Assembly (NCBI GenBank): GCA_016932895.1
Contig: JAFGCA010000752.1
Location: 1-34,880 of the forward strand
Direction of reading: 5' to 3'
From: Sedimentisphaerales bacterium
GTDB taxonomy: Bacteria > Planctomycetota > Phycisphaerae > Sedimentisphaerales > SG8-4
DNA: 34,880 bases
The first letter of the stretch is position 1. The number at the start of each line of letters is the position of its first letter. The notes beneath the pieces were generated by a model. The model had not been told where the DNA came from. It searched no databases and worked only from the letters and a program-made list of their open reading frames with translations. Below, one piece after another: positions 1-8,156 of the stretch. Position numbers and translations under genes: made by a program.

Positions 1-1337
1 GACAGGTCCTGCTTGTAGGTGTGACTTTTGCCATCCGGCGTTTTGAACTCTTTCTCCTGCTTACGCTTGGTATCACGCAGGCCGCGGATCATGATATCGA
101 GCACCGGGTCGGTCAGCACGGCCAGCACGTTCAGTTCCTCGCCGGGCTTGATGCGGTGTCCCCGGGCCGGGGAGGCAAACATGACCGCCGGCTTGTTGGA
201 AAAATCGAACACGAAGGGCTCGTCCTCCCGGATGCGGATGCCGTAAACCAGCTTCCGAGCCGCCGTGTCGCGCGGCTTGCCATCCGAGTGGTAGTTGTGC
301 GACATGTCAATGCGGAGCCGGCCGTACGTGACCGTCATAAAGGTCGGCAGATAATCCCCCACCGGCAGACGACAGGACCGCACAGGCTCGGCCATGTCCT
401 CGCCCAATTCGGCCGACAGGGCCACCGCCGTCTCCTCGCCTCGCAGCGCCCCTTGCGCCGACATCTCGGTGATCTTGCGCCCTCCGGCCCCAATCTCGAA
501 CGTGCCCAACGGCCCGTCGTAGGGCTGCACGAAGAGCTTGTCCCCGCTGGGCGTGGCCGAGAAGCGGTAGAGCGTGCCGTTACGCTTGTGCATCCCCGTC
601 ACCTGTTCCCCGCCCCACCAGGAAGGCGCGCGATTGGACTCGTCGGGGGGCAAAATGTGAAGGGCCGTGGCGGGATGATCGAACCAGCCGGCGATGACAT
701 AGGCGTGGCCCAGGACCGCGCAGAAGGACTGCCCGCCCACTTCGATCCGGCCCTTTCGCGCTTTCGTGGAGACGAACGACAGGTATCCATAGCCGCTGTC
801 GAACATCAGCAAACGCGGCATGACCTCCAGCCGCCGGTCGGCGGAATCGTTGGGATCGATCCCGACCCGCAGATAGTCGAAGATCATTTCCGTCTTGATC
901 GATGAGTAGCTCAGGCTGGCCCCCTCCGGGACGTTCTTCATGGGCTTTCCCGGCGGATCGTCGGTAAGGTCCGCGTTGCGATTGGCATCGAAGTACAGGC
1001 GGTCGTAGCCTTTCCCGGTCCCACCCGACTCGTCCAGCGCGAACGCATAGGAGAGTCCCTCCTCGGGCTTGCCGTAGGCGGCGCCGAACGCGACCGTGCC
1101 GTAGAGCGGCTTGTCGGAGGTGAACGAAGGGTACCTGCGAACCTCCTCGTTGGGGTCCTCGCCGTACATGGCCCTCTGTCCCATGACGAAACTGTGCCGC
1201 ACCGACTTGGGTACCTCGAACGCCGAAATCTCCGCCAGATCAAACGCCTTCCCATCTGCATCCGCCTCCGCCGAAACCCAGCCCAGGAACAACACCGCGG
1301 CGTAAACGCTGTACAATGAAACCCGCTTCGCATCCAT
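1..1337 (-). CDS. YSWR-family exported protein, 3' end cut by window (probable selenoprotein)
   Basis: An open frame starts at ATG 1337 (GGGAG about 15 bases upstream) and runs without a stop off the left edge, giving 445 visible codons. The N-terminus has a short hydrophobic signal-like segment (LYSVYAAVLFLGWVSAEA). It is clearly paralogous to the two genes transcribed just before it. Shared blocks are YPSFTSDKPLYG, an EF-hand-like loop (YDRLYFDANRNADLTDD), the GWFDHPA and WWGGEQ segments, SATPSGDKLFVQPY, and the Ig-like C-terminal start (VLAVLTDPVLDIMIRG). The last visible residues match the gene at 3056-4603 about 30 residues before that gene's in-frame UGA, so a UGA followed by a YSWRVP tail is expected just outside the window. 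This is probably the third gene of a minus-strand operon (87 bases after the preceding stop). Function is unknown; an extracytoplasmic location is inferred. Confidence 0.8.
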   Translation of the reverse strand, partial: MDAKRVSLYSVYAAVLFLGWVSAEADADGKAFDLAEISAFEVPKSVRHSFVMGQRAMYGEDPNEEVRRYPSFTSDKPLYGTVAFGAAYGKPEEGLSYAFALDESGGTGKGYDRLYFDANRNADLTDDPPGKPMKNVPEGASLSYSSIKTEMIFDYLRVGIDPNDSADRRLEVMPRLLMFDSGYGYLSFVSTKARKGRIEVGGQSFCAVLGHAYVIAGWFDHPATALHILPPDESNRAPSWWGGEQVTGMHKRNGTLYRFSATPSGDKLFVQPYDGPLGTFEIGAGGRKITEMSAQGALRGEETAVALSAELGEDMAEPVRSCRLPVGDYLPTFMTVTYGRLRIDMSHNYHSDGKPRDTAARKLVYGIRIREDEPFVFDFSNKPAVMFASPARGHRIKPGEELNVLAVLTDPVLDIMIRGLRDTKRKQEKEFKTPDGKSHTYKQDL

Positions 1338-1424
1338 CTTCCGCACTCCCATTCACTCGCGACACACAACTACGCCCACCTCGCGGCAGGTGAACGCAGC
1401 GTGTCACGAGCTTCAACAAGCCTG

Positions 1425-3023
1425 TTAATCCCGAGTCACGACGATCTCCCGTGTGCCGATCACCGTGCCGTACAGCTCTTCAGTGTCGTAGGTTACGGTA
1501 ATCGTAAGTGTCTCCTCGTCCCCGTCGATTTCCAGATTCTCCGGTACTCGCCACGAGTACCCGCAGGTGCTGTCTCAGCCAAAGGGCATAGTGCCCTCGG
1601 CGACAATTTCGCCATTGGCACGCTTGATAACGACCGTTGGTTTCAGTTGTCCTCCCTTATTGACCATGCGGAACATGATGTCCAGCGCCGGGTCGATCAG
1701 GACGGCTTTGACCTCCAACTGCTCGCCACGTTGAACGCGATGATCTTTGCTGGGCGAGGCAAACACGACCTGCGGCTCACCGGAGAAATCGAGCACGAAC
1801 GGCCGGTCCGCACGGATCCGGATGGCGTAAACGGGCGCCCCTTCCTGGGCGCGGCCACCGGGCCGTCCGTCGGCATGGCGGTTGCGCAGCATCAAGCTGT
1901 TAAGCGTACCGTATGTGACATTCAGAAGCAAAGGACAGTAGTCGCCAACCGGTATGCGATAGGAGTTCGACGTCGGTGCGTTCCGCCCTCCAAGCCCTTC
2001 GGTCAGGCTGATGGCCATGTCCTTCGAGACCAAAGTCCCGGTAGCTGACACCTTCCGGACATTGCGCTGACCCGCTTTGATCTCCAGCACACCGAAAGGC
2101 CCTTGGTAAGGCCAAACGAAAAGCCGGTCGCCGCTCGGCGTGGCGGAGAGGCGATAGTAGGTACCGAGAGTTCGGTGCAGCGCCTTGAGCTGGCTGCCCC
2201 CGTACCAATTGACAACCGGGCTGTCGTGCGGCTGATTCGCCGGCATCAGGTAGAGATCCGTGGCGGGGTGATCGAACCAACCGGGGATGGCCCGGCCGTG
2301 ACCAAGCACGACGTCGAGCTTCTTCCACCCGATTCGGATCGTCCCGGTGCGTACCTTCGTCGACATCAGCGTGGCATATCTGCGCTCGCTCTTGTAAGCG
2401 AAAAAACGCGGCATGACTGCAAGCCGATGCTGCGGATCGTCCGCAGGCGTCACCCGGAGCATGACAGGGTCGAAGCACACTTCTGCAACAAAGGAACTGG
2501 ATTTGATGAGTGCCTTATCGGGGACGTCCTTCATGGGGAGGCAGCATGAATCATCGGTCAGGTCGCCGTTCAGATTCAAGTCGATGTACATGCGATCGTA
2601 GCCCAGCCCGGCCCCTTTCGATTCGTCAAGCGCAAAGGCGTAATGATATCCCGCCTCCGGCTCCGTCCGTTCGCCCCCGACCTGAAACGATCCATAGAGC
2701 GGTTTGTCGGACTTGAATGCCGGGTACTGCTTGACCGCCTCGGCCGGCTCGGTCTGGCAATCCGCATAAGCGCCGAAGATGAACTCTCTGTGCACGGTCA
2801 CGGGGACGTCAAAAACGGGGATCTCCTGGAGCGGAAACGCCACAGCGTTCTCCGGAACCGAGAACGCCGTGCGCTCGGCCGACGGCGCGTGTGTCGATGA
2901 GGCCGCGCCCTGCGCTGCCGTCGCCAAGCCAGGGAAGATCCCGCAGAACAGCAGAATCCGGCAACACCGCCGGGCGACTCTCCCGGGGGTCCGCCGACTC
3001 ACGCTCGCGCGTTCACAACACAA
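1425..3023 (-). CDS. YSWR-family selenoprotein (Sec at residue 483)
   Basis: Read through UGA 1577-1575 as Sec, this encodes 532 residues. The proposed start is TTG 3023, with GGAAAGGA about 8 bases upstream. The N-terminus is basic then hydrophobic (signal peptide, cleavage near residue 40). An EF-hand-like loop lies at about 152-168 (YDRMYIDLNLNGDLTDD). A beta-rich middle and an Ig-like domain follow, ending ANGEIVAEGTMPFG. After the UGA the frame stays open for 49 residues beginning U-DST-C-GYSWRVP and ending at TAA 1425-1427. Four other genes here carry the same U-x3-C-x-YSWR tail after an equivalent UGA, and a hairpin follows the codon, so Sec insertion is the best reading. A selenenyl-sulfide between U483 and C487 is plausible. 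The gene begins 32 bases after the stop of the upstream paralog. Function is unknown; I know of no named family for it. Confidence 0.85.
1543..1561 (-). promoter_or_regulatory. SECIS-like hairpin after UGA 1577
   Basis: On the minus strand an 8-bp perfect stem (GGTACTCG/CGAGTACC) with a TGG loop starts 13 bases after the UGA. This spacing and compact apical loop suit a bacterial SECIS recognised by SelB. The same hairpin recurs at the same offset in four paralogs. Confidence 0.75.
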
Positions 3024-3055
3024 CGTTCGTCCTTTCCTCTATTTCCGCCGTTTGT

Positions 3056-4603
3056 TCAGTCTCGACAAACGGTAATCTCCCGCCGGCCGAGCACCGTGCC
3101 GTAAAGTTCGAGCGTATCGTAGGTCACGCGGATCGTCAACGTCTCTTCATCGCCGTCGATTTTCATATCTTCCGGTACTCGCCACGAGTACCCGCAGGTG
3201 CCCGCTCAGCCGAAGGGCATGACGCCCTCGGCGACGATCTCGCCGTTGGTGCGGGCGACGGTGACTTTCGGGTCCAGAGACGGAGCTCGCTCATAGGTTC
3301 GTTCCTGTCCGTCAGGTGTTTTGTAGGTCTTCTTCTCGACACGGCTCATATCGTCGAGACGCCGAATCATGATATCCAGGACCGGGTCCAACAGCACCGC
3401 TTCGACCTTGACTTCGCTGCCGGGCGTCACTCGTTGCTTGTCCTTGGGCTGGACGAAGGCCACAACGGGCTTGTTCGAGAAATCCAGCACGTACGGCTTG
3501 CCGGCCCGGATCTTGATGCCGTGGACGACTTCGCGGTCGTTACGCGAGCGTCCCTTCGCATCGACGTGATAGTTGTTCGATACGCTGATACGAACGTCCC
3601 CGATACGCATGGTCAGATAGGCGGGATAGTAGTCGCCGGCCGGGATTTCGCACTTTTGCGTCGGCTCGGGCCAGCCGCCCTCCATACCATCGGCCACCGC
3701 TACGGCCGTATCCTTGCCACGCAACGAACCTCTGATTTCCAGCGTCTCCACGTCCCGGCCGCCCGGCCCGATCTCCAGCGTGCCCAAATCGCCCTCGTAG
3801 GAACGCACGAACAGCTTGTCGCCCGTGGGGGTGCACGAAAACTGATAGTATCGACCGCCGAGAAGATGGGTGGCGTTGAGCCGGTCCCCGCCCCACCACC
3901 GGGCCGGCGCGTCGCCATCGGTTGCGATGAACAGAGCCGACGACGCTTGATCCAGCCGGCCTTCGACCGAGTATCCGTATCCCAAGAACGCCGTGTAGGA
4001 AACGCCGCCAACATCAAATTCCCCCGTGTGCACGCCGACGGGAAAGAACGTGAGCTGCGGGGAACGGCCCTCATAGACCCACATCCGCAGCATCATCTCG
4101 ACGCTTCGTCGGCCCGCCGAACCGAAATCGAAAGGAACTTCGACGGCCTCAAAGAGAATCTGCTCTTTGATCGTGGAGGAGGTTCTCAGAAGGACCTCGG
4201 GCACGACCGCAAGAGCCTTGCTGGGACTCTCGTTGGAGAGGTCCCGATCGCGGTCGGCATCGAAATAGAGCCGGTCATACGTCCCGGCCTTGCCTTCGGA
4301 GTGATCCAGCACGAAATGGTGGCCGTTACCGCCTAAGTGGACTTCGCCGTACTGCGGCGTCTCGGACTTGAGCTGCGGGTATTTCACGTTCGCGAGCGCA
4401 CCGCTGTGTATGGAAGCGTACCCGCCCCGGGTAAAACTGCTGACGATGCCGGGATCCACCTTCCAGACGGGGACTTCCTCGAGCATGACGGTCACCATGC
4501 CCTTTTCCGTCGCCGTTTCTGCGATCACAAGAGACGAGAACAGGAGCCAAAGCAGAATGATCCCGATCCGCAACGCCTTAAACTGAGGTAATTGTCCAGT
4601 CAT
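3056..4603 (-). CDS. YSWR-family selenoprotein (Sec at residue 466)
   Basis: This encodes 515 residues when UGA 3208-3206 is read as Sec. ATG 4603 is preceded by a good Shine-Dalgarno (GGAGGAAAG). Residues 8-29 form a signal peptide (hydrophobic IGIILLWLLFSSLVIA). An EF-hand-like loop lies near 115-125 (FDADRDRDLSN). A beta-rich region with WWGGDRLNATH and SCTPTGDKLFVRSY follows, then an Ig-like domain with an inserted basic segment (KTYKTPDGQERTYERAP). The pre-UGA end is NGEIVAEGVMPFG; the tail begins U-AGT-C-GYSWRVP and ends ITVCRD at TGA 3056-3058. It is the first gene of a minus-strand operon with its two paralogs, with a sigma70-like promoter at 4652-4680. Without readthrough it would lose its most conserved segment. 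The redox role of the U-x3-C pair is inference. Confidence 0.86.
3174..3192 (-). promoter_or_regulatory. SECIS-like hairpin after UGA 3208
   Basis: Minus-strand stem GGTACTCG/CGAGTACC around a TGG loop, 13 bases after the UGA. The hairpin is identical in sequence to the one in the next gene downstream, although the flanking codons differ. Confidence 0.75.
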
Positions 4604-4651
4604 AGCGTCTTTCCTCCACTTGGCCGTCAGAGTATGTTTGCACTGAGGTTG

Positions 4652-4680
4652 ACGCTACCACAAACGACGGCGAAAGTCAA
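4652..4680 (-). promoter_or_regulatory. sigma70-like promoter for the leftward YSWR operon
   Basis: On the minus strand TTGACT (4680-4675), a 17-base spacer and TAGCGT (4657-4652) precede the start codon at 4603 by about 50 bases. It lies back to back with the rightward promoter; the two -35 boxes are 7 bases apart. Confidence 0.6.
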
Positions 4681-4687
4681 ATACCGT

Positions 4688-4716
4688 TTGACGAGACCGG
4701 GCCCAGCTTCTACAAT
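4688..4716 (+). promoter_or_regulatory. sigma70-like promoter for the ThuA-like selenoprotein pair
   Basis: TTGACG (4688-4693), a 17-base spacer and TACAAT (4711-4716) form a near-consensus promoter. An AGGAG Shine-Dalgarno at 4748-4752 and ATG 4761 follow. Confidence 0.7.
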
Positions 4717-4760
4717 CACGACCGATGGACTCTATGTAGGTCTTCGTAGGAGAATGACTC

Positions 4761-6065
4761 ATGTCGACCCGTAGCCGAAAGCGGAGCGTTGGCCGCGGTT
4801 TCATGATGGCGGGATTTCTGCTGGCGGCCCTGGCGTCGTCGGCGAATGCCACCGAACGGAACACACTGTTCAACGCCGACGGAAAAATCAACCTGCGCAT
4901 CCTTTGCACCACCAGTGTGAAGCCGGGGCGAACCGACGATTTCGTCGCGTTCCTCAGCCAACACTTCGTAAAGGTGGGCACGACCGACTACAAGAGCTTT
5001 CAGGAAAGAGACGCCAAAGGGTACGACGTGGTCATCATCGACTACGGCACGGCCCGTCCCGGCTCGCCTGTTCCCAACCTCCGGCGCGGCTATTCGAGAG
5101 CGACGGTCACGATGGGGGTGGCCGGCTCGGAGGTCGGCCGGAGGCTCGGCCTCAAAACGGGCTACTTGTGAAACTGCATGTCCAATGCGGCTCATGGTGA
5201 GTCGCTCCAGCATTCCGTCTACGAGGGTCCGTTCAAGGTAGAGCCGCAGTTCGAGACGCGCAAAACGCCGGGCAACTATCACAGCCGGCACCTCGGCACG
5301 GACAAGCTGCCCGACAACATGAAGGTCTGGAAGGTGCAGAGCACCGAGCGAGGCAACGTCGTGTGTCGCGCCTACGGTTTTGAAGATTCCCCCGACGCCG
5401 AGGTCATTGCCCTCGGATTCAACTTCGGCAAAGAGTACGGCGCCGTCGGCATCGGCCGGCACGGGAACGTCTTGCAATGGGGCTACTCCGATCCGCCTTC
5501 CCGGATGACAGAAACCGGCAAAAAGCTCTTTCTCAACTGCATCTGCTACATCCATCAATTCGACGGCCGGCCGCCTCTGGCCCACTACAGCAACAGCCAC
5601 CGGCTCAACGCCATCCGGCTGGGCCTGCTGATCAACCGTATCAAGGACGAGAAATTCTTCTCCGGGACGTTCGCGCCCGAGTTGATGCAGAAATACAAAG
5701 GGGACCCGGACGGCCTGGCCGACTACTACCGCCAGAACCTCGATCTGATCTACCGCGACCGCACGTTCCTGGTGGACGCCGAACTTACGGAACTCGGCCT
5801 GACGTCGAACCGCAGCGCCGAAACGCTCGGCAGGCTCATTGAGATGCTCGACGACGGACAAAAGGGCAAGACCGCACGGCAGCTTCTGACGCGATACACG
5901 AACGAGTCCTTCGGCTCGAAGCAGCAGTGGCAGCAATGGTTTCAGGCCAACCGCGAGCGAATTTTCTTCAGCGACGTCGGCGGGTACAAATTCCTCGTCC
6001 GCCCGAGAGAGTATCCCGCCGGAAACAAGAATCAGACAAAGATCGGCCGGACCTTGTACCGGTAG
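4761..6065 (+). CDS. ThuA/GATase1-like exported selenoprotein (Sec at residue 137)
   Basis: Two consecutive same-frame ORFs are joined by a single UGA (5169-5171), giving 434 residues. Residues 1-30 are a signal peptide (FMMAGFLLAALASSANA). The first part resembles the Rossmann-like ThuA/class-I-glutamine-amidotransferase-like fold: LRILCTT, GRTDDFVAFLSQHF, then YDVVIIDYG. The UGA sits in TGYL-U-N-C-M, a U-x-C redox-type pair following a predicted strand, then NAAHGES. After it come KVWKVQSTERGNVVCRAYGF, ALGFNFGKEYGAVGIGRHGNVLQWGY, and a C-terminal helical region. The paralog 12 bases downstream has the same UGA context although the rest has diverged. There is no ribosome binding site to justify an independent start at ATG 5178. 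The fold assignment is from motif resemblance and is moderate; the reaction is unknown. Confidence 0.85.
5187..5205 (+). promoter_or_regulatory. SECIS-like hairpin after UGA 5169
   Basis: Stem GCGGCTCA/TGAGTCGC (8 bp, one G-U wobble) with a TGG loop begins 15 bases after the UGA. The same stem occurs at the same offset in the next gene. Confidence 0.7.
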
Positions 6066-6077
6066 TAAGGAAGCCCA

Positions 6078-7403
6078 ATGGCCACGTTCATCAAAAAGAG
6101 AACAGTCGCAGCCAGAGCGGTTGTCGCCACGGTGCTCCTGGCAGTGGCGCTGACCGGCTGCAAAAAGCAGACCGAACCCGAGGAGCCCGCCGCGGTCCCC
6201 GCGGCCCAGACGCCGATCACGACCGCCGCGCCGGCGGGGACGCCGGCAGCCGAGCCCGGTGAACTCCGTATCCTCTACGTCGGCAAACCCCGTTCGGGCC
6301 GGGAAAAGGATTTCGTGCGATTCCTCGGCAAACACTTCGCTACGGTCGAGACCGGCGACCTGAAAACGTTCGACGGTTCCCAGTGCGACGGTTTTGATGT
6401 GACGATTGTGGATTACGACGACGGCGGCGACGGCTTCAAGGCGCCCCGGCCCCGAATTCCCGATCAATTCTCTCGACCTCTGGTCACCGTGGGGGTCCCC
6501 GGCGGATTGATGTGCTCGCAGTGGCGACTCAAGACGGGCTACTTGTGAAACTGCATGGGAGATGCGGCTCATGCTGAGTCGCTTGACCACGACGTCTACC
6601 GCACCCCGTTGGCAGTCGAGCCGGAGTTCGAGACCTGGGACACCCCCGACAATTACCGACGCTACCCCGACGGCGACGAACTGCCCAAGAAGATGAAGGT
6701 CTGGCGCGTTCAGAATACCGGCAAGACGTTCGGCGGTGTCGTCGCTCGCTCCTATGGATTTACGGATTCACCCGACGCGGAGATTCTCGCGGTGGGCTTC
6801 AACCGCGGCAAGGAATACGGCGCCATCGGAATCGGCCGGCACGGCAATTTCCTGCAATGGGGCTATTCGGCGGCGCCGTCGCAGATGACTGAGGCCGGGC
6901 GTACGCTCTTTCTCAACTGCGTCCACTATATTCGTCGGTTTGACGGTAAGGCACCGTTGGTGCACAGGGAATCGAGCCCGCGTCTCAACGCGGTGCGCCT
7001 GGCCGCTATCATCAATCGCATCAGCGGCGACCAGAAGGAGTTCTTCCTGAGACAGTTTCCCGAAGAGCTCTACGAAAAGTACCACTCCGACCCGGACGGA
7101 CTGGCCCAATACTACCGCGAGAACGTCGAGTGGGTGTATTGGAACGGCGCATACAAGGTGGACGAAGAGCTCAAGTCTCTCGGCATCGACTCCAATCGTA
7201 AGATTGAGACGCTCGAACGGCTGTTTGCCCTGCTAAAAGATGAAACGCATGCCGAGACGGCGCGGCTACTGCTTGAACGGTACACGGACGGCCACACGCA
7301 ATTTGACTTCGAGAACGGTCGAAACCGCATCTTCTTCACCGACGTCGGCGGCTACAGATTTCGGGTCGTGCCGGGAGGATATCCCGTCAGACAGACAGAC
7401 TGA
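6078..7403 (+). CDS. ThuA/GATase1-like selenoprotein lipoprotein (Sec at residue 157)
   Basis: This encodes 441 residues when UGA 6546-6548 is read as Sec. ATG 6078 follows AAGGA at 6067-6071 and begins 12 bases after the preceding stop, so the two genes are probably co-transcribed. A signal with lipobox LTGC (C28) predicts a lipoprotein, followed by a Pro/Ala/Glu-rich linker (about 30-60). The ThuA-like core is LRILYVGKPRSGREKDFVRFLGKHF and FDVTIVDYDDGGDG. The motif TGYL-U-N-C-M-GDAAHAES is shared with the paralog, as are GFNRGKEYGAIGIGRHGNFLQWGY and a C-terminal segment (NRIFFTDVGGYRFRV). The only redox-type pair that stands out is U157/C159. A membrane-anchored redox or hydrolytic role is inference; no substrate can be named. 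Confidence 0.86.
6564..6582 (+). promoter_or_regulatory. SECIS-like hairpin after UGA 6546
   Basis: Stem GCGGCTCA/TGAGTCGC with a TGC loop begins 15 bases after the UGA. The stem is identical to the upstream paralog's, with only the third loop base changed. Confidence 0.7.
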
Positions 7404-7428
7404 ACGTCCGTCCGCCAAACGTCGTATC

Positions 7429-7475
7429 AGTGGCGAAACCACTGTAACGCTGAATCTTGCGGAGCGTTCGCCACT
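7429..7475. terminator. composite hairpin between convergent genes
   Basis: AGTGGCGAA (7429-7437) pairs with TTCGCCACT (7467-7475), enclosing a second small stem AACGCT/AGCGTT. It lies between the ends of two convergent transcription units. There is no clear T-run, so terminator function is uncertain. Confidence 0.35.
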
Positions 7476-7503
7476 ACTGCACCTTCCCGATGCGACCGAG
7501 ACA

Positions 7504-7773
7504 TCATCGGCAAAACATCTGGAGGCCTACCATGTAGAGGTAGAATAGGACGAATCCGCCCGCGACGAGGGTGCAGATAACGGCGAGCAGCTTCTGGCGG
7601 TCCGCAATAATGCCGACGATCCCAAGAATCAGCGCCAGAGGAAATGAAACCATGATCAGCAATCCTCCAAGGATCGCAAGAGGATTGCCTCAGCCGGGCC
7701 GGAGGACCATCGTGAAGAGAATCGTCAGACCCGCCGCAACCAGAAACGTCGCCGCTGTTTTGCCATAACGCAT
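7504..7773 (-). CDS. small membrane selenoprotein, three helices (Sec at residue 28), copy 2
   Basis: ATG 7773 opens an 89-residue frame with UGA 7692-7690 as codon 28 and stop TGA 7506-7504. Hydrophobic helices lie at about 6-24, 32-56 and 62-84. The Sec sits at the end of helix 1 in VLRPG-U-GNPLAILGGLLIM. A short charged DRQK loop separates helices 2 and 3. It is 108 bases after its paralog and matches it on both sides of the UGA (xxGKxAxxFL before; PLxxLGGLLIM, FPLA, DRxKxLAV, AGGF after). That rules out a chance stop between unrelated ORFs. No cysteine is conserved between the copies, so this is not a U-x-x-C thioredoxin-type site. Function is unknown. It is probably the last gene of the selA-selB operon. 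Confidence 0.85.
7659..7688 (-). promoter_or_regulatory. SECIS-like hairpin after UGA 7692
   Basis: On the minus strand a perfect 9-bp stem (GCAATCCTC/GAGGATTGC) with a 12-base loop starts one base after the UGA. Two stem pairs differ from the paralog's hairpin by compensatory changes. Confidence 0.75.
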
Positions 7774-7881
7774 GAGCAGTCCTTTCGGGCAAGGTCGCCC
7801 GTTTACCATCGTGGAGAGGATTGTAGCCCATGCCGGCGAAATGTGGAAGACAATTCAACGGGGCGGGCCTCGTCAGCCCAC

Positions 7882-8136
7882 TCAAGTAAGTATGTCCCAC
7901 AGTCCCAGCAGAAGAAAGCCGCCGGCGATGACGGCCACAGACACGGCCAACCACTTGCGACGGTCATTTACGATCCCCAGCATTCCGAATATCCAGGCCA
8001 GTGGAAAGAAGATCATTATGAGGAGCCCTCCAAGAGTTCCGAGCGGGCTGCCTCATCCCGGCTTGAGTCGCAAGAGCAGCAGCAAGACCGCGACGGCGAT
8101 CCCGAGGAAACCGGTTGCAATCTTGCCCCATACCAT
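7882..8136 (-). CDS. small membrane selenoprotein, three helices (Sec at residue 28), copy 1
   Basis: ATG 8136, preceded by GGGAAGG about 8 bases upstream, opens an 84-residue frame with UGA 8055-8053 as codon 28 and stop TGA 7884-7882. Hydrophobic helices lie at about 6-24, 32-56 and 62-80, with a DRRK loop. The Sec context is RLKPG-U-GSPLGTLGGLLIM. There is no cysteine anywhere in the protein, so Sec is its only chalcogenol. The gene starts 20 bases after the selB stop, which places it in the selA-selB transcript. Neither half alone would be called as a gene, so annotation pipelines would miss it. The role is unknown; a membrane partner in selenium transport or redox is a guess from position only. 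Confidence 0.87.
8022..8051 (-). promoter_or_regulatory. SECIS-like hairpin after UGA 8055
   Basis: At the position homologous to the paralog's hairpin, AGCCC pairs with GGGCT inside a 9-position stem (two mismatches) around a 12-base loop. A-T to G-C and T-A to C-G swaps relative to the paralog preserve pairing. Confidence 0.65.
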
Positions 8137-8156
8137 CAGGCAACCTTCCCTAACAG

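Noticed and set aside
5172..6065. Independent gene starting at ATG 5178 after the UGA
   Set aside because: No Shine-Dalgarno, same frame as the upstream ORF with only two codons between, and the paralog at 6078-7403 has exactly the same arrangement. The YSWR tails have no start codon at all.
4716..6590. Long minus-strand open frame (624 codons) antisense to the ThuA-like genes
   Set aside because: High-G+C shadow frame: low-complexity composition, no domain, and the plus strand codes for conserved paralogs.
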